Made by a program: the position numbers and the translations under genes
Assembly: GCF_029952525.1 (NCBI RefSeq)
Contig: NZ_JASAOF010000023.1
Span: 37,141 to 101,140, forward strand
DNA length: 64,000 bases
Direction of reading: 5' to 3'
Origin: Saccharopolyspora ipomoeae
GTDB taxonomy: Bacteria > Actinomycetota > Actinomycetes > Mycobacteriales > Pseudonocardiaceae
The notes under the pieces: model-generated
Told to the model about the DNA's origin: nothing
Databases searched by the model: none
The model's input: only the letters and a program-made list of their open reading frames with translations
Part shown: piece by piece, positions 1-8,225 of the stretch
How the letters are laid out: each line of letters opens with the position of its first letter
Numbering within the stretch: position 1 is the stretch's first letter

Positions 1-928
1 GACCGCCGGGCTCGGCGAAACCTTCGGCATGTCAACCGGAATCGGCGTGCAGCTGGTCGTGCTCGCGCTGACCACGGCCGCGTTCATGGGATCGGCGACC
101 ACGCGGATCGAGCACGGCATCAAGTGGCTGTCGAACATCAGCATGCTCATCGCCCCGATCCTGCTGATCTTCTACTTCGTCGTCGGCCCGAGCATCACCC
201 AGATCAACGCCTTCACCGAAGGGCTCGGGAACTACCTCGGCGACATCGTGCCGATGAGCTTCCGGCTCGACGCCTTCGACCCGAACAACTCGTGGATGGG
301 CAGCTGGACCGTCTTCTACTGGTCCTGGTGGATCGCCTGGGCGCCGTACGTGGGCCTGTTCATGGCGCGCATCTCGAAGGGCCGCACGATCCGCGAGTTC
401 GTCGCCGCCACCGTCCTGGTGCCCAGCCTGGTCAGCGTGATCTGGATCGCGGTGTTCGGCGGTGCCGCGCTGCACCTGGCCCGCAGCGGCCTGGCCGGTG
501 ACATCGCCCGGACCGTGAGCGAGAGCCCGGCGGCAGGCATGTTCGTGTTCATCCAGCAGTACCCGCTGGCCGGGCTGCTGTCGGTGATCACGCTGCTCGT
601 GCTGTGGGTGTTCTTCGTGGCCGGTGCCGACGCGGGCACCGTCGTGCTCGGCGAGCTGTCCACCGGCGGCAGGCCCGACCCCAAGACGTGGGTGCGGCTG
701 CTGTGGGGCCTGCTGCTGGCCGGGGTCGCGGCGGTGCTGCTGGTCTCCGGCGGGCTCGACGGGCTGCAGAAGGCCTCGGTGCTGACCGGGACGCCGTTCG
801 CGATCATCCTCGTCGGCATCTGCTTCGCCTTCCACAAGGCGTTGCGCGAGGACCACGGGCTGTCAGCACCCCGATCGGTGTCGGCCGAGCCGGAGACGCC
901 GGAGGAGGAGCCCGTGCCGCAGCGATAG
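1..928 (+). CDS. BCCT-family osmolyte (betaine/choline/carnitine) transporter, C-terminal part
   Basis: The frame is open at the left edge, so the gene begins outside the window; the stop is TAG at 926-928. About 308 residues are visible. The stretch FYWSWWIAWAPYVGLFMARI followed by SKGRTIREF is the diagnostic BCCT signature, in which the tryptophan-rich segment lines the substrate site of Na+- or H+-coupled betaine, choline or carnitine carriers. Several hydrophobic membrane segments precede and follow it. The protein ends in a short charged tail rich in Pro and Glu. The substrate cannot be told from this fragment. The following gene is on the same strand but begins about 100 bp later with its own ribosome-binding site. 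Confidence 0.9.
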   Translation, partial: TAGLGETFGMSTGIGVQLVVLALTTAAFMGSATTRIEHGIKWLSNISMLIAPILLIFYFVVGPSITQINAFTEGLGNYLGDIVPMSFRLDAFDPNNSWMGSWTVFYWSWWIAWAPYVGLFMARISKGRTIREFVAATVLVPSLVSVIWIAVFGGAALHLARSGLAGDIARTVSESPAAGMFVFIQQYPLAGLLSVITLLVLWVFFVAGADAGTVVLGELSTGGRPDPKTWVRLLWGLLLAGVAAVLLVSGGLDGLQKASVLTGTPFAIILVGICFAFHKALREDHGLSAPRSVSAEPETPEEEPVPQR

Positions 929-1032
929 GACTCCCTTATCGGTACATCGATGCGGCGTGCTGGCGCGGCCGGTGGTCGGGTGCTGTACTCCAGGCCAACT
1001 GGAGGCCGGACCGAGACCGCAGGAGGTGTGCC

Positions 1033-2307
1033 GTGCCGGTGTGGCGGGTGCGCGATTTCCACAGCGACGACCTGGACCAGGCGATTCGCATCTGGGACCA
1101 GAGCCGGGAAGGCGTGGAACCGGTCTTCTCCGCCGCCGAGGTCGTGGGCATGGCCCAGGCCGGGCACCCCGCGATGGTCGCGGTCGTGCAGGACGACGTC
1201 GTCGGCATGGCCGCGGCCAAGGTCGAGGGCGAACGCGCGTGGCTGGCGCTGTTCGCCCTCGACGAGCGGTGGCGCAACCGCGGCATCGGCAGCGCCCTGC
1301 TCGGCGAGCTGGAGAAGAAGTTGCGCACCCAGGGCGTGCACCGCATCGCCAGCCTCGTGCCCGAGGGCGCCTCGGGTGCGAAGGCGATGTCCAACTCGGG
1401 CTACCGCCCGCGCACCGACCTCACCTACTTCGAGAAGGTGGAGGAACTCGATCCGGCTGACGTCGACATGCTCGAACACCTCGGCGGCAGCCTCATCCCC
1501 GCCGGCCGGTGGGACGAGCTGGCGGGCATGCAGCGGGAGAAGGACATCATCGAACGCCGCGTCGTCCTGCCGATCACCCACAGCGAGCAGGCCGAGCGGC
1601 ACGGCGTCCTGCCGCCGAAGGCGATCGTGCTGTTCGGCCCGCCCGGCACCGGCAAGACGAGCTTCGCCAAGGCCGTCGCGTCCCGGTTGCACTGGCCGTT
1701 CGTCGAGCTGTTCCCGTCGCGGCTGGCAGCGGACTCGCCGGACGGGCTGGCGGCATCGCTGCGGGAGAGCTTCGCCCAGCTGGAGGAGCTCGACGACGTG
1801 GTGCTGTTCATCGACGAGGTCGAGGAGATCGCCGGAACCCGCTCGTCACCGTCGGCGGGCCCGGCGCACGGCGTGACCAACGAGCTGCTCAAGCTCATCC
1901 CGGGCTTCCGCGAGCACGACCACCGGCTGCTGGTGTGCGCCACCAACGCGGTGCACTCGCTGGACCCGGCATTCCTGCGGCCCGGGCGGTTCGACTACCT
2001 CATCCCGGTCGGCCCGCCTGACCCGCCCGCGCGCCGCGCGGTGTGGTCCCGCTACCTCGGCCCGGCCCGCGAGCACGTCGACGTGGACCAGCTGGTGGAG
2101 CGCTCGGAGTTCTTCACCCCGGCCGACATCGAGTTCGCCGCCCGCCAGGGCGCCCAGGCCGCCTTCGAACGCGACGTCCTGCACCAGAGCGGCGAACCGG
2201 CGACGACGGAGGACTACCTCCGCGCCATCGCCGACGCCCGCCCGACCCTGTCCGCCGAAGCCATCACCGAGTTCGAACGGGACATAGACATCTACACCCG
2301 CCTCTAA
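1033..2307 (+). CDS. GNAT acetyltransferase - AAA+ ATPase fusion protein
   Basis: A 424-residue protein. The GTG start at 1033 is chosen because AGGAGG lies at 1021-1026, 6 nt upstream; the frame stays open further upstream but overlaps the BCCT gene. Residues about 1-140 look like a GNAT N-acetyltransferase with the acetyl-CoA-binding pattern WRNRGIGSALL near residues 79-90. Residues about 165-424 are an AAA+ ATPase of the proteasomal/FtsH-like class: Walker A GPPGTGKT at 202-209, Walker B LFIDEVEE near 258-265, and a C-terminal LRPGRFDYLIP motif carrying sensor or arginine-finger residues. AAA+ proteins of this class remodel partner proteins. The acetyltransferase may modify, or be switched by, such a partner, but that is inference. 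The gene stands alone and is convergent with the DUF839 gene. Confidence 0.85.
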   Translation: MPVWRVRDFHSDDLDQAIRIWDQSREGVEPVFSAAEVVGMAQAGHPAMVAVVQDDVVGMAAAKVEGERAWLALFALDERWRNRGIGSALLGELEKKLRTQGVHRIASLVPEGASGAKAMSNSGYRPRTDLTYFEKVEELDPADVDMLEHLGGSLIPAGRWDELAGMQREKDIIERRVVLPITHSEQAERHGVLPPKAIVLFGPPGTGKTSFAKAVASRLHWPFVELFPSRLAADSPDGLAASLRESFAQLEELDDVVLFIDEVEEIAGTRSSPSAGPAHGVTNELLKLIPGFREHDHRLLVCATNAVHSLDPAFLRPGRFDYLIPVGPPDPPARRAVWSRYLGPAREHVDVDQLVERSEFFTPADIEFAARQGAQAAFERDVLHQSGEPATTEDYLRAIADARPTLSAEAITEFERDIDIYTRL

Positions 2308-2324
2308 CCCCGCTCACGGCGGTG

Positions 2325-2415
2325 AACTGCGGAGGGCGTTGGGCTGCGGAGCGCGGTGGACTGCGGAGCGCGGCGGAGCGCGGTGGCGCGGCGGAGGGCG
2401 GTGGCGCGGCGGAGC
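2325..2415. repeat. G-rich simple repeat in convergent intergenic region
   Basis: Directly after the AAA+ gene the plus strand is a run of imperfect short repeats built from GCGGAGCGCGGTGG-like units. No gene is supported here. It may be slipped-strand expansion of non-coding DNA. Confidence 0.45.
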
Positions 2416-2485
2416 GGACAGTTTTAGCCAGAATCGCCCGGGGTTTCACCCCCGAAACCCCGGGCGATTCTGGCTAAAACTGTCC
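2416..2485. terminator. Perfect 31-bp inverted repeat (bidirectional terminator or dispersed palindromic element)
   Basis: The left arm (2416-2446, starting GGACAGTTTTAGCCA) and the right arm (2455-2485) are perfect reverse complements separated by an 8-nt loop. It sits between the ends of two convergent genes, as expected for a bidirectional terminator. The outer 15 bases, GGACAGTTTTAGCCA, recur in a second palindrome at 19342-19419, so this is also a repeat family. Confidence 0.75.
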
Positions 2486-2516
2486 ACTGCTACCCCCGCA
2501 CACCCCGGAAACCGGG

Positions 2517-2580
2517 AATACGGCCGTAATCGGGTACCGGAATACGGCCGTAATCGGGTGTCTGATTACGGCCGTAATCC
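2517..2580. repeat. Three copies of a TACGGCCGTA palindrome at about 24-bp spacing
   Basis: The 10-bp palindrome TACGGCCGTA, flanked by AA or TT and AATC, occurs at about 2519, 2543 and 2567, separated by short variable spacers (CGGGTACCGG, CGGGTGTCTG). The regular spacing of about two helical turns could suit a DNA-binding protein. The copies lie immediately beyond the stop codon of the minus-strand DUF839 gene. Confidence 0.6.
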
Positions 2581-2590
2581 GGGGTTTGGG

Positions 2591-4006
2591 TCAGGCGCGG
2601 AGGGAGTCCCAGGGGCCGGTGATGGCGTAGAGGACGCCGGGGTTCTGGACGTTGGCGAACAGGGTGTTGCCGTCGGGGGAGTAGACCGGGCCGCAGAACT
2701 CGCTGAACTCGGGCTCGACGTCGGTGCCGGTGTTGATCTCGTTGCGGGCCAGCGGGTAGGTCTGGCCCTCCAGCGTGGCGCCGAACAGGTGCTGCTGGCC
2801 GTCGCCGTCCTCGGCGAGGATCAGCCCGTTGCCGCGCGAGGAGACGGTGATGTTGTCGGGGCCGTCGAACGCGGCCGCGTCGTCCTGGTCGTACTCGAAG
2901 CGCAGCTTGAGCTCGATGGTCTGGTTGCGCGGGTTGAAGAACCACACCTGACCGTCGTGCGGCTCGCCCGGGCTGTCCTCGATGCGCGCGTAGCTGCACA
3001 CGAAGTAGGCACCGCCGTCGCCCCACCACGCGCCTTCGAGCTTGCGGCCCCGGGTGATGTCGCGGTCGCCGAACTGCTCGCGGATCGACTTCTTCGCCGC
3101 CAACCGGTCCGGAACCGCGACCCAGGTGATGGCGTAGGTGGTGCCGACCTCGGTCGCCCGGGACAGGTCGTCGACGTGCTGACCTGACGCGTCCGCGGCC
3201 TTCATGGCCTCCAGGACGCCGTCGGTGTCGCCGAGCGCCCGCAGCTTGCCGGGCCCGAGCGGCAGCGCTGAGGCCGGCGGGGTGAAGCGGTAGAACAGGC
3301 CGTTGGGGCCGGAGGCGTCCTCGGTCTGGTAGAGGTGCCCGGTGTTGGGGTCGACCACCGCGGCCTCGTGGGAGAACCGGCCGAGCGCCTTGATCGGCTT
3401 CGGGTCCCGGTTGGCCTCGCGGTCGTAGGGGTCGACCTCGAAGGTGAAGCCGTGGTCGTGCTCGTGGCCGTCCTCGCCGGCCTTGGCCTCGGTCTCCTCG
3501 CAGCTCAGCCACGTGTTCCACGGGGTGCGGCCACCGGCGCAGTTGGTGGAGGTGCCGGCCAGCGCGACGTACTCGGTGACCCGGTTGCCGTCGGCGTCGA
3601 CCTCGACGACGGTGCAGCCGCCCGGCGCGACCGGGTCGTAGGTGAGCCCCTCGACGCGGGGGACCGGGAACTCGGCGTTGTGGCTGACCTTGATCTCGTG
3701 GTTGTAGACGATCACGCTGCCGCCGTCGGGACGGACGAAGGTGGCCATGCCGTCGTGCTTCTGCGGGGTCGGCTCACCGGACTCCAGCGTCGTCTTGCCC
3801 GCCTCGGTGACGATCTTGTAGCTGAATCCCTCGGGCAACGAGAGCTTCCCGGCGGGATCGGCGATCAGCGGCCCGTAACCGGGGATCGCGCCACCCTCGG
3901 CGACGGCCGGGGCCGCGGCGGTGACCGCGCCGACGTTGCCGACGAGCGCGATTCCGATGCCACCGAGCAGCGAGCGGTGGACGAACTGCCTGCGAGAGAG
4001 GTCCAT
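2591..4006 (-). CDS. Tat-exported PhoX-like (DUF839) phosphatase-family protein
   Basis: A 471-residue protein. The N-terminus MDLSRRQFVHRSLLGGIGIA carries a twin-arginine (SRRQF) signal followed by a hydrophobic stretch and Ala-rich cleavage region, so it is predicted to be exported folded through Tat. The remainder matches the DUF839/PhoX beta-propeller family in general layout: repeated GLTYDP-, NCAGG-, TWLSCEE- and FANVQNP-type segments and many acidic metal-binding residues. PhoX enzymes are Ca/Fe-dependent alkaline phosphatases; many actinobacterial DUF839 members are annotated only by homology, so phosphatase activity is inference. It is a single gene, convergent with the AAA+ gene. 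No Pho box was recognised upstream. Confidence 0.85.
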   Translation of the reverse strand: MDLSRRQFVHRSLLGGIGIALVGNVGAVTAAAPAVAEGGAIPGYGPLIADPAGKLSLPEGFSYKIVTEAGKTTLESGEPTPQKHDGMATFVRPDGGSVIVYNHEIKVSHNAEFPVPRVEGLTYDPVAPGGCTVVEVDADGNRVTEYVALAGTSTNCAGGRTPWNTWLSCEETEAKAGEDGHEHDHGFTFEVDPYDREANRDPKPIKALGRFSHEAAVVDPNTGHLYQTEDASGPNGLFYRFTPPASALPLGPGKLRALGDTDGVLEAMKAADASGQHVDDLSRATEVGTTYAITWVAVPDRLAAKKSIREQFGDRDITRGRKLEGAWWGDGGAYFVCSYARIEDSPGEPHDGQVWFFNPRNQTIELKLRFEYDQDDAAAFDGPDNITVSSRGNGLILAEDGDGQQHLFGATLEGQTYPLARNEINTGTDVEPEFSEFCGPVYSPDGNTLFANVQNPGVLYAITGPWDSLRA

Positions 4007-4129
4007 CGGGAACTCCTGGTGATCGAGATCGGGAACAGCGCATCAGCCTCGCGATCGCAGACGACCACCGGATGAACACGACGAAGCGAAACAACGTCGC
4101 AATCCCGAAGAACGCGGCCGAGTCCCGGG

Positions 4130-4465
4130 TCAGAGCGTCAGGCGCAGCACCGCTGCGATCACCGCCAGCCAACCCCCGCCCAGCACCAGCGCGACCGCGA
4201 TCGACGGCAGCGGTCGAGGATCGGGGCGTCGAGCCCCGATGCCGCTGTTGCCCAGCCACACCAGGCACAGCGCGAGCGCCAGCGCTGCGCAGAGCACGCC
4301 CACGCCGGTCCACCCGCGCTGCGGGTAGACCAGGCCGACGAGGATCACCCCGAGCACCCCGCCGGCGAACCAGCAGCTCATGCGCGCGGAGATGATCCGG
4401 CGCCGGGCTTCGTGACGGGTCGCGTTCGCGGGCGGAGCGGTGTGCTCGGTCGGTGAGGGGGCCAC
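4130..4465 (-). CDS. Small integral membrane protein, unknown function
   Basis: About 111 residues if the GTG at 4465 is used. The same frame is open to ATGs at 4576 and 4594, but those would leave no promoter between it and the divergent LysR gene. The N-terminal part is charged (a HEARRR segment) and is followed by three to four hydrophobic helices (CWFAGGVLGVILVGLVY, VGVLCAALALALCLVWL, IAVALVLGGGWLAVIAAVL). I do not recognise a family. Its position head-to-head with a LysR regulator suggests it could be that regulator's target, but the substrate or role is unknown. Confidence 0.5.
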   Translation of the reverse strand: MAPSPTEHTAPPANATRHEARRRIISARMSCWFAGGVLGVILVGLVYPQRGWTGVGVLCAALALALCLVWLGNSGIGARRPDPRPLPSIAVALVLGGGWLAVIAAVLRLTL

Positions 4466-4592
4466 CTCTGTTCCCTGCCTTCCTGGAGTTCGCGTTTCCG
4501 GCGTCGTGCCGGTACCTCGATGCTCTCCGACCACCGTCGATCGGTCCAACAGGTTCTTGTCATCGCAGCGATCGGTCATCACGATGGATGTC

Positions 4593-5480
4593 ATGGAGCT
4601 CCGCCAGCTGACCTACGTCGTCGCCGTCGCCGAGTCCGGCAGCTTCACCCGGGCCGCGCACCGCTGCTTCGTCGTTCAGTCCGCGCTCAGCGAGCAGATC
4701 GCGCGGCTCGAGAAGGAGCTGGGCACCAAGCTCTTCGAGCGGACCAGCCGTCGCGTCCGGATCACCCCGGCCGGTGAGGCGTTCCTCGGTCCCGCGCGCG
4801 AGGCGCTGGCCGCCGCGGAGCGGGCCGCGGGCAACGCCGTGGCGTGCGGCGGCGAGGTGCGCGGCAACCTGGTGATCGGCACGATCACCCCGCTCACGGC
4901 GGTGGACCTGCCCGGGGTGCTGGCGACCTACCGAGACCGGCATCCGGCCGTGCGGATCACCCTCCGCACGAGACTCGTGCGAGACCTGCTGCAGCAGGTC
5001 CGCGAGCACGCGTGCCACGTCGCGTTCGTCGACGCGCGTCCGGGCGAGCTCCCGCGCGGGCTGGCCGGGCGCGTGCTCCGCCAGGACGAACTGGTCGCGA
5101 TCGTCCCGCACGGGCACCCGCTGGCCGACGCGCCGCGGCTCTCCCCCGCGCAGCTGGCGGAGGAGGACATGGTCGACATGCAGAGCGGTTCGGGCATCCG
5201 CCCGCACAACGACGCGGCGTTCGACGCGGCGGGTGTGACCCGCGCGGTCGCGTTCGAGGCCGACAGCATGGCCCTGCTGGAACAGCTCGTCGCCCGGGGG
5301 CTCGGAGTCGGGCTCGTCTCCGCTCCGACCGCCGCCCGGATGTCGGGTGTGCGCAGCGTTCCCACCACCGGCGTCCCGCCGCGCACGGTGCAGGTGCTCT
5401 GGCCGACCTCCGGAACCTCGCCCGCGACCGAGGCCTTCCTCCAGCTGCTGCGGGAGGAGGTCCCTCCGGAAGCGGAGTAG
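4593..5480 (+). CDS. LysR-family transcriptional regulator
   Basis: A 295-residue protein, the usual LTTR length. The ATG at 4593 gives the classical start MELRQLTYVVAVAESGSF; an in-frame ATG three codons upstream is also possible. The winged HTH covers residues about 1-60 (SFTRAAHRCFVVQSALSEQI recognition region, then KLFERTSRRVRITPAG). The rest is the periplasmic-binding-like effector domain (residues about 90-290). LysR proteins usually control a divergent neighbour, which here would be the small membrane protein. The stop codon lies 1 nt before the end of the convergent TRIC gene. Confidence 0.92.
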   Translation: MELRQLTYVVAVAESGSFTRAAHRCFVVQSALSEQIARLEKELGTKLFERTSRRVRITPAGEAFLGPAREALAAAERAAGNAVACGGEVRGNLVIGTITPLTAVDLPGVLATYRDRHPAVRITLRTRLVRDLLQQVREHACHVAFVDARPGELPRGLAGRVLRQDELVAIVPHGHPLADAPRLSPAQLAEEDMVDMQSGSGIRPHNDAAFDAAGVTRAVAFEADSMALLEQLVARGLGVGLVSAPTAARMSGVRSVPTTGVPPRTVQVLWPTSGTSPATEAFLQLLREEVPPEAE

Positions 5481-5481
5481 C

Positions 5482-6489
5482 TCAGAGCCAGGAGAGGGCG
5501 GCGGTGACGAGGGATTCGGCGCCGGTGCTCAGCGCCGCGCGGGTCGGGTCGGGTACGTGGTGGGCGAGGACGACGTCGGGACGTGCGTCGGGCTCGCCGT
5601 GGAGCTGCACGAGGAGGGTGCCGCGCCAGCGGTCGGCGTCCTCGGACAGCAGTTGTGCTGCGCCGAGAACGCACGCCACGTCGGCGGATTCGCCGGAGGC
5701 GGCCCGGAGCAGGACCGCGGGCCCGGCGCCGTTCTCCAGCACGCCGATGCCGTCGGAGACCTGGAAACCGAACTCGCGCAACCGTTCTTCGGCTCCTGGG
5801 CCCGCGTTCCGGAGGAACTCCTCCTGCCAGGACAGCCGGGCGTCGAGCGCCGGCTTCTCGTCGGGGACCTTCCGGCGGGGTGTGCTGGGCACGCGCAGCC
5901 GGTAGCGGACGCCGAGCATGCGGATCGCGAAGCACACCGCCGCGGCGGCCAGCGCGGTCGCGATGCCGTAGACCTCCCAGCGCACCGCCACCACCGTCAG
6001 CACCGCGCCCACCAGGGCGGGGACCGCGTAGAAGTCGCTGGTCAGGACCGAGGGGACGCGCTTGATCGCCACGTCGCGCAGCGTCCCGCCGCCCACGGCG
6101 GTCAGCGCCCCGAGCAGCACGGCCTGCGTGCCGCCCAGCCCGTAGTCGAGCGCTTTGCTGGCCCCGGTCACGCAGAACACGCCCAGCCCGACCGCGTCGA
6201 AGAGCGTGATGAGCCGGGTGAAGCGCTCCAGTTCGACGCTGATGAAGAACGCCACCAGCGCCCCGGCCGCCGCCACCCCGAGGTAGAGCGCGTCGTTGAA
6301 GGTCGCCGGCGGCAGCGCGCCGATCACGATGTCGCGGAGGATGCCGCCGCCGAGCGCGGTCATCATGCCCAGCGTGATCACGCCGACCAGGTCCAGGCGC
6401 ACGACGCGCACGGCGGTGAGCGCCCCGTTGAGCCCGAACGCGAACGTCCCGGTCAGGTCCAGCGCGAGCAGCAGCGGAGCTTGAGCCAT
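5482..6489 (-). CDS. TRIC/UPF0126-family membrane protein with a C-terminal extension
   Basis: A 335-residue protein starting at the ATG at 6489 (MAQAPLLLALDL). Residues about 1-205 hold the two repeated three-helix units of the trimeric intracellular cation channel/UPF0126 fold, with the paired glycine motifs LGGGILRD and VGGGTLRD that define prokaryotic TRIC channels. After the last helix (about residue 205) comes a soluble region of about 130 residues (RRKVPDEKPALDARLSWQEE onward). Typical family members end near 210 residues, so the tail is unusual. Ion selectivity is not proven for this protein. It is convergent with the LysR gene, with only 1 nt between them. Confidence 0.82.
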   Translation of the reverse strand: MAQAPLLLALDLTGTFAFGLNGALTAVRVVRLDLVGVITLGMMTALGGGILRDIVIGALPPATFNDALYLGVAAAGALVAFFISVELERFTRLITLFDAVGLGVFCVTGASKALDYGLGGTQAVLLGALTAVGGGTLRDVAIKRVPSVLTSDFYAVPALVGAVLTVVAVRWEVYGIATALAAAAVCFAIRMLGVRYRLRVPSTPRRKVPDEKPALDARLSWQEEFLRNAGPGAEERLREFGFQVSDGIGVLENGAGPAVLLRAASGESADVACVLGAAQLLSEDADRWRGTLLVQLHGEPDARPDVVLAHHVPDPTRAALSTGAESLVTAALSWL

Positions 6490-6569
6490 CCCGACAGTCT
6501 GACGTCCGCGACACCCCACCACGCGATCAGGCGCGCTGAGCGATGAGACCTGTCTGCCGCCGCGATGAG

Positions 6570-6585
6570 TTCAGTAATAACTGAA
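6570..6585. promoter_or_regulatory. Short AT-rich palindrome upstream of the TRIC gene
   Basis: TTCAGT-AATA-ACTGAA is a 6-4-6 inverted repeat about 80 bp upstream of the minus-strand TRIC gene, in a locally AT-rich patch. It could be an operator, but no regulator can be assigned. Confidence 0.3.
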
Positions 6586-6623
6586 ATTAATTCGGGTCAC
6601 GGCCCCGGGAGACGGCGGGCGTT

Positions 6624-6669
6624 CCCGATTTCAATGGAAATCAGGAATCCGAGTTCCATTGAAATCGGG
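6624..6669 (-). terminator. 16-bp perfect hairpin after the S33 peptidase gene
   Basis: CCCGATTTCAATGGAA (6624-6639) and its exact reverse complement (6654-6669) flank a 14-nt loop. The hairpin starts about 15 nt after the stop codon of the minus-strand peptidase gene, the expected place for a terminator. No U-tract follows, which is usual in high-GC actinobacteria. Its AT-rich arms contrast with the surroundings. Confidence 0.6.
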
Positions 6670-6683
6670 TCGACCGAGCCGGG

Positions 6684-8180
6684 TCAGGTGGGGAGGCCTG
6701 GGCCTGGGCAGGTGGTGTTGCGGACGGGGAGTTGGCCGGTGAGGAGGTAGGTGGCGGTGGGGTCGTCGACGCAGGGGAGGTTCTGGCTGGCGACGACTCC
6801 GTGGGAGTAGGTGTTGCGGGCTGTGATCATGCGGGAGCCCGGGAGGAGCGCCTGCATTCGGCGGGCTCCCGGCAGGGGAGTGGTGGGGTCGTGGTCGGCT
6901 TGGGTGAGCAGCACCGGGGGCATGTCGGGGTGACCGAGCCGCGCGGGTTCGGCCGGGTTCGGCCAGAAGGCGCAGGTGGTCGCCTCCAGGCCGGTGAGGA
7001 TCGGGTGGGGGTCCGCGGCGCGGAGCGCGCGGATGTCGGCCAGCACCTCCTCCGGGGTCGGGCGTGCGCTGTCGTTGCACTTGACCGTGCGGAGGGCGGC
7101 TTCGTAGTTGCGGGATTCCGGGTCGGGTTCGGGCAGCGCGGGTTCCAGGGCTTCGGTGCTGCCCGAGCCGACGTAGGTGCGCAGGGCTTCGGCGAAGGGG
7201 CGCCAGCGCTCGGTGCGCGAGAGGGTCTTGTAGACGAGGTTGTCGAACTCACCCGCGCCGAAGGCGTTTTGCGCACCCGCGCCGAAGGCGTTTCGTGCAC
7301 CCGCGCCGAAGGCGTTTCGAGAACCCGCGCCGAAATCGTCGTCAGCGGAGGAAAGGCTCGCGCGGGCGCGGGTGTAGGTGTCGCGGACCTCCTCGCGGGT
7401 GGTGCCCAGGCCCAGGTCGGGGCGGGCGGCGATCCAGTCGAACAGGATATCGCGCTGGTGGAGCATGGCGTGGGCTTGGAGGACGTCGAAGTCGTGCCAG
7501 CGGTCGGGGCTGACGGCGCTGTCGAGGACCATCCGGCCCACGTTCTCGGGGAACTCGTGGGCGTAGGCGGCACCCAGGTAGGTGCCGTAGGAGACGCCGA
7601 GGAAGTTCAGCTCCTCCTCGCCGAGGGCGTCGCGGATGCGGTCCATGTCGCGGGCGGTGCTGGTGGTGTTCATCGCGGCCGCGTTCGGGTTGTGCCGCAG
7701 GCAGTCTCGCGCCTGGGCGGATAATCGGTCGAGGTGCGCGCGTTCCTGGTCGGGGCCGGCGGGGACCGGTTCCGGCGAGGGGTGCTGGAACAGGCCGCCG
7801 AGGTCGCCGCAGTCCAGCGGGGCGCTGCGGCCGACGCCGCGCGGGTCGAAGCCGACGATGTCGTAGGCGCGGCGCACCTGTTCGGGGAGCTTGGCCCCCT
7901 TGCTCACCGCGTACTCCAGGCCGGAGCCGCCCGGGCCGCCCGGGTTGACCAGCAGTGCCCCTCGGTACTCCTCGGGAGTGCCGGTGGCCCGAACGCGTGA
8001 GATCGAGATCATGATCTCGTCCTCGGGATGCCGCTCGTCCAGCGGTACCGCGAGTTCGGCGCACTCGGCGCCTTCGAACGGGCACGGGCCGAAGGCCAGC
8101 GGTTTCGCCTCCGCGGGCGCGGCGCCGAGCAGGGGAACGGCGAGCACCAGGGCTGCGGCGGCTGCCGTTTTCTTCGTCAC
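6684..8180 (-). CDS. Secreted alpha/beta-hydrolase, tripeptidyl-aminopeptidase-like (S33, TAP family)
   Basis: A 498-residue protein with a Sec signal peptide at the N-terminus (MTKKTAAAAALVLAVPLLGA, cleavage near an AEA motif at residues 23-25). Residues 76-88 carry the LVNPGGPGGSG oxyanion signature of the family. The nucleophile elbow GVSYG places the catalytic Ser at residue 197. The Asp is in TQADHDPTTPL and the His in NTYSHGVV near the C-terminus, with the TAP-like C-terminal domain between. The family releases tripeptides or hydrolyses related substrates outside the cell. A tandem octapeptide repeat sits at about residues 280-312. The gene is divergent from the metallophore-like operon, and a Zur-like palindrome lies 46 nt upstream of its start, so co-control is possible. 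Confidence 0.88.
   Translation of the reverse strand: MTKKTAAAAALVLAVPLLGAAPAEAKPLAFGPCPFEGAECAELAVPLDERHPEDEIMISISRVRATGTPEEYRGALLVNPGGPGGSGLEYAVSKGAKLPEQVRRAYDIVGFDPRGVGRSAPLDCGDLGGLFQHPSPEPVPAGPDQERAHLDRLSAQARDCLRHNPNAAAMNTTSTARDMDRIRDALGEEELNFLGVSYGTYLGAAYAHEFPENVGRMVLDSAVSPDRWHDFDVLQAHAMLHQRDILFDWIAARPDLGLGTTREEVRDTYTRARASLSSADDDFGAGSRNAFGAGARNAFGAGAQNAFGAGEFDNLVYKTLSRTERWRPFAEALRTYVGSGSTEALEPALPEPDPESRNYEAALRTVKCNDSARPTPEEVLADIRALRAADPHPILTGLEATTCAFWPNPAEPARLGHPDMPPVLLTQADHDPTTPLPGARRMQALLPGSRMITARNTYSHGVVASQNLPCVDDPTATYLLTGQLPVRNTTCPGPGLPT
7251..7341 (-). repeat. In-frame 24-bp tandem repeat inside the S33 peptidase gene
   Basis: Three near-identical 24-bp units and a partial fourth (units begin at 7251, 7275, 7299 and 7323) encode a repeated NAFGAGAR-type octapeptide. 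The unit length keeps the frame, so copy-number changes would lengthen or shorten the protein without breaking it. Confidence 0.85.
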
Positions 8181-8225
8181 GTCGAGTCACATCCATTCGC
8201 ACTAAATGGAGGTTGATCCCCCTTT

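Noticed and set aside
316..1692. Long minus-strand frame across the BCCT and GNAT-AAA+ genes
   Set aside because: Antisense of two genes with clear motifs; the translation has no recognisable features.
2517..2580. Possible CRISPR-like array of three short repeats
   Set aside because: Repeats are only about 14-19 bp with 5-10 bp spacers and there are no cas genes, so this is not a CRISPR array.
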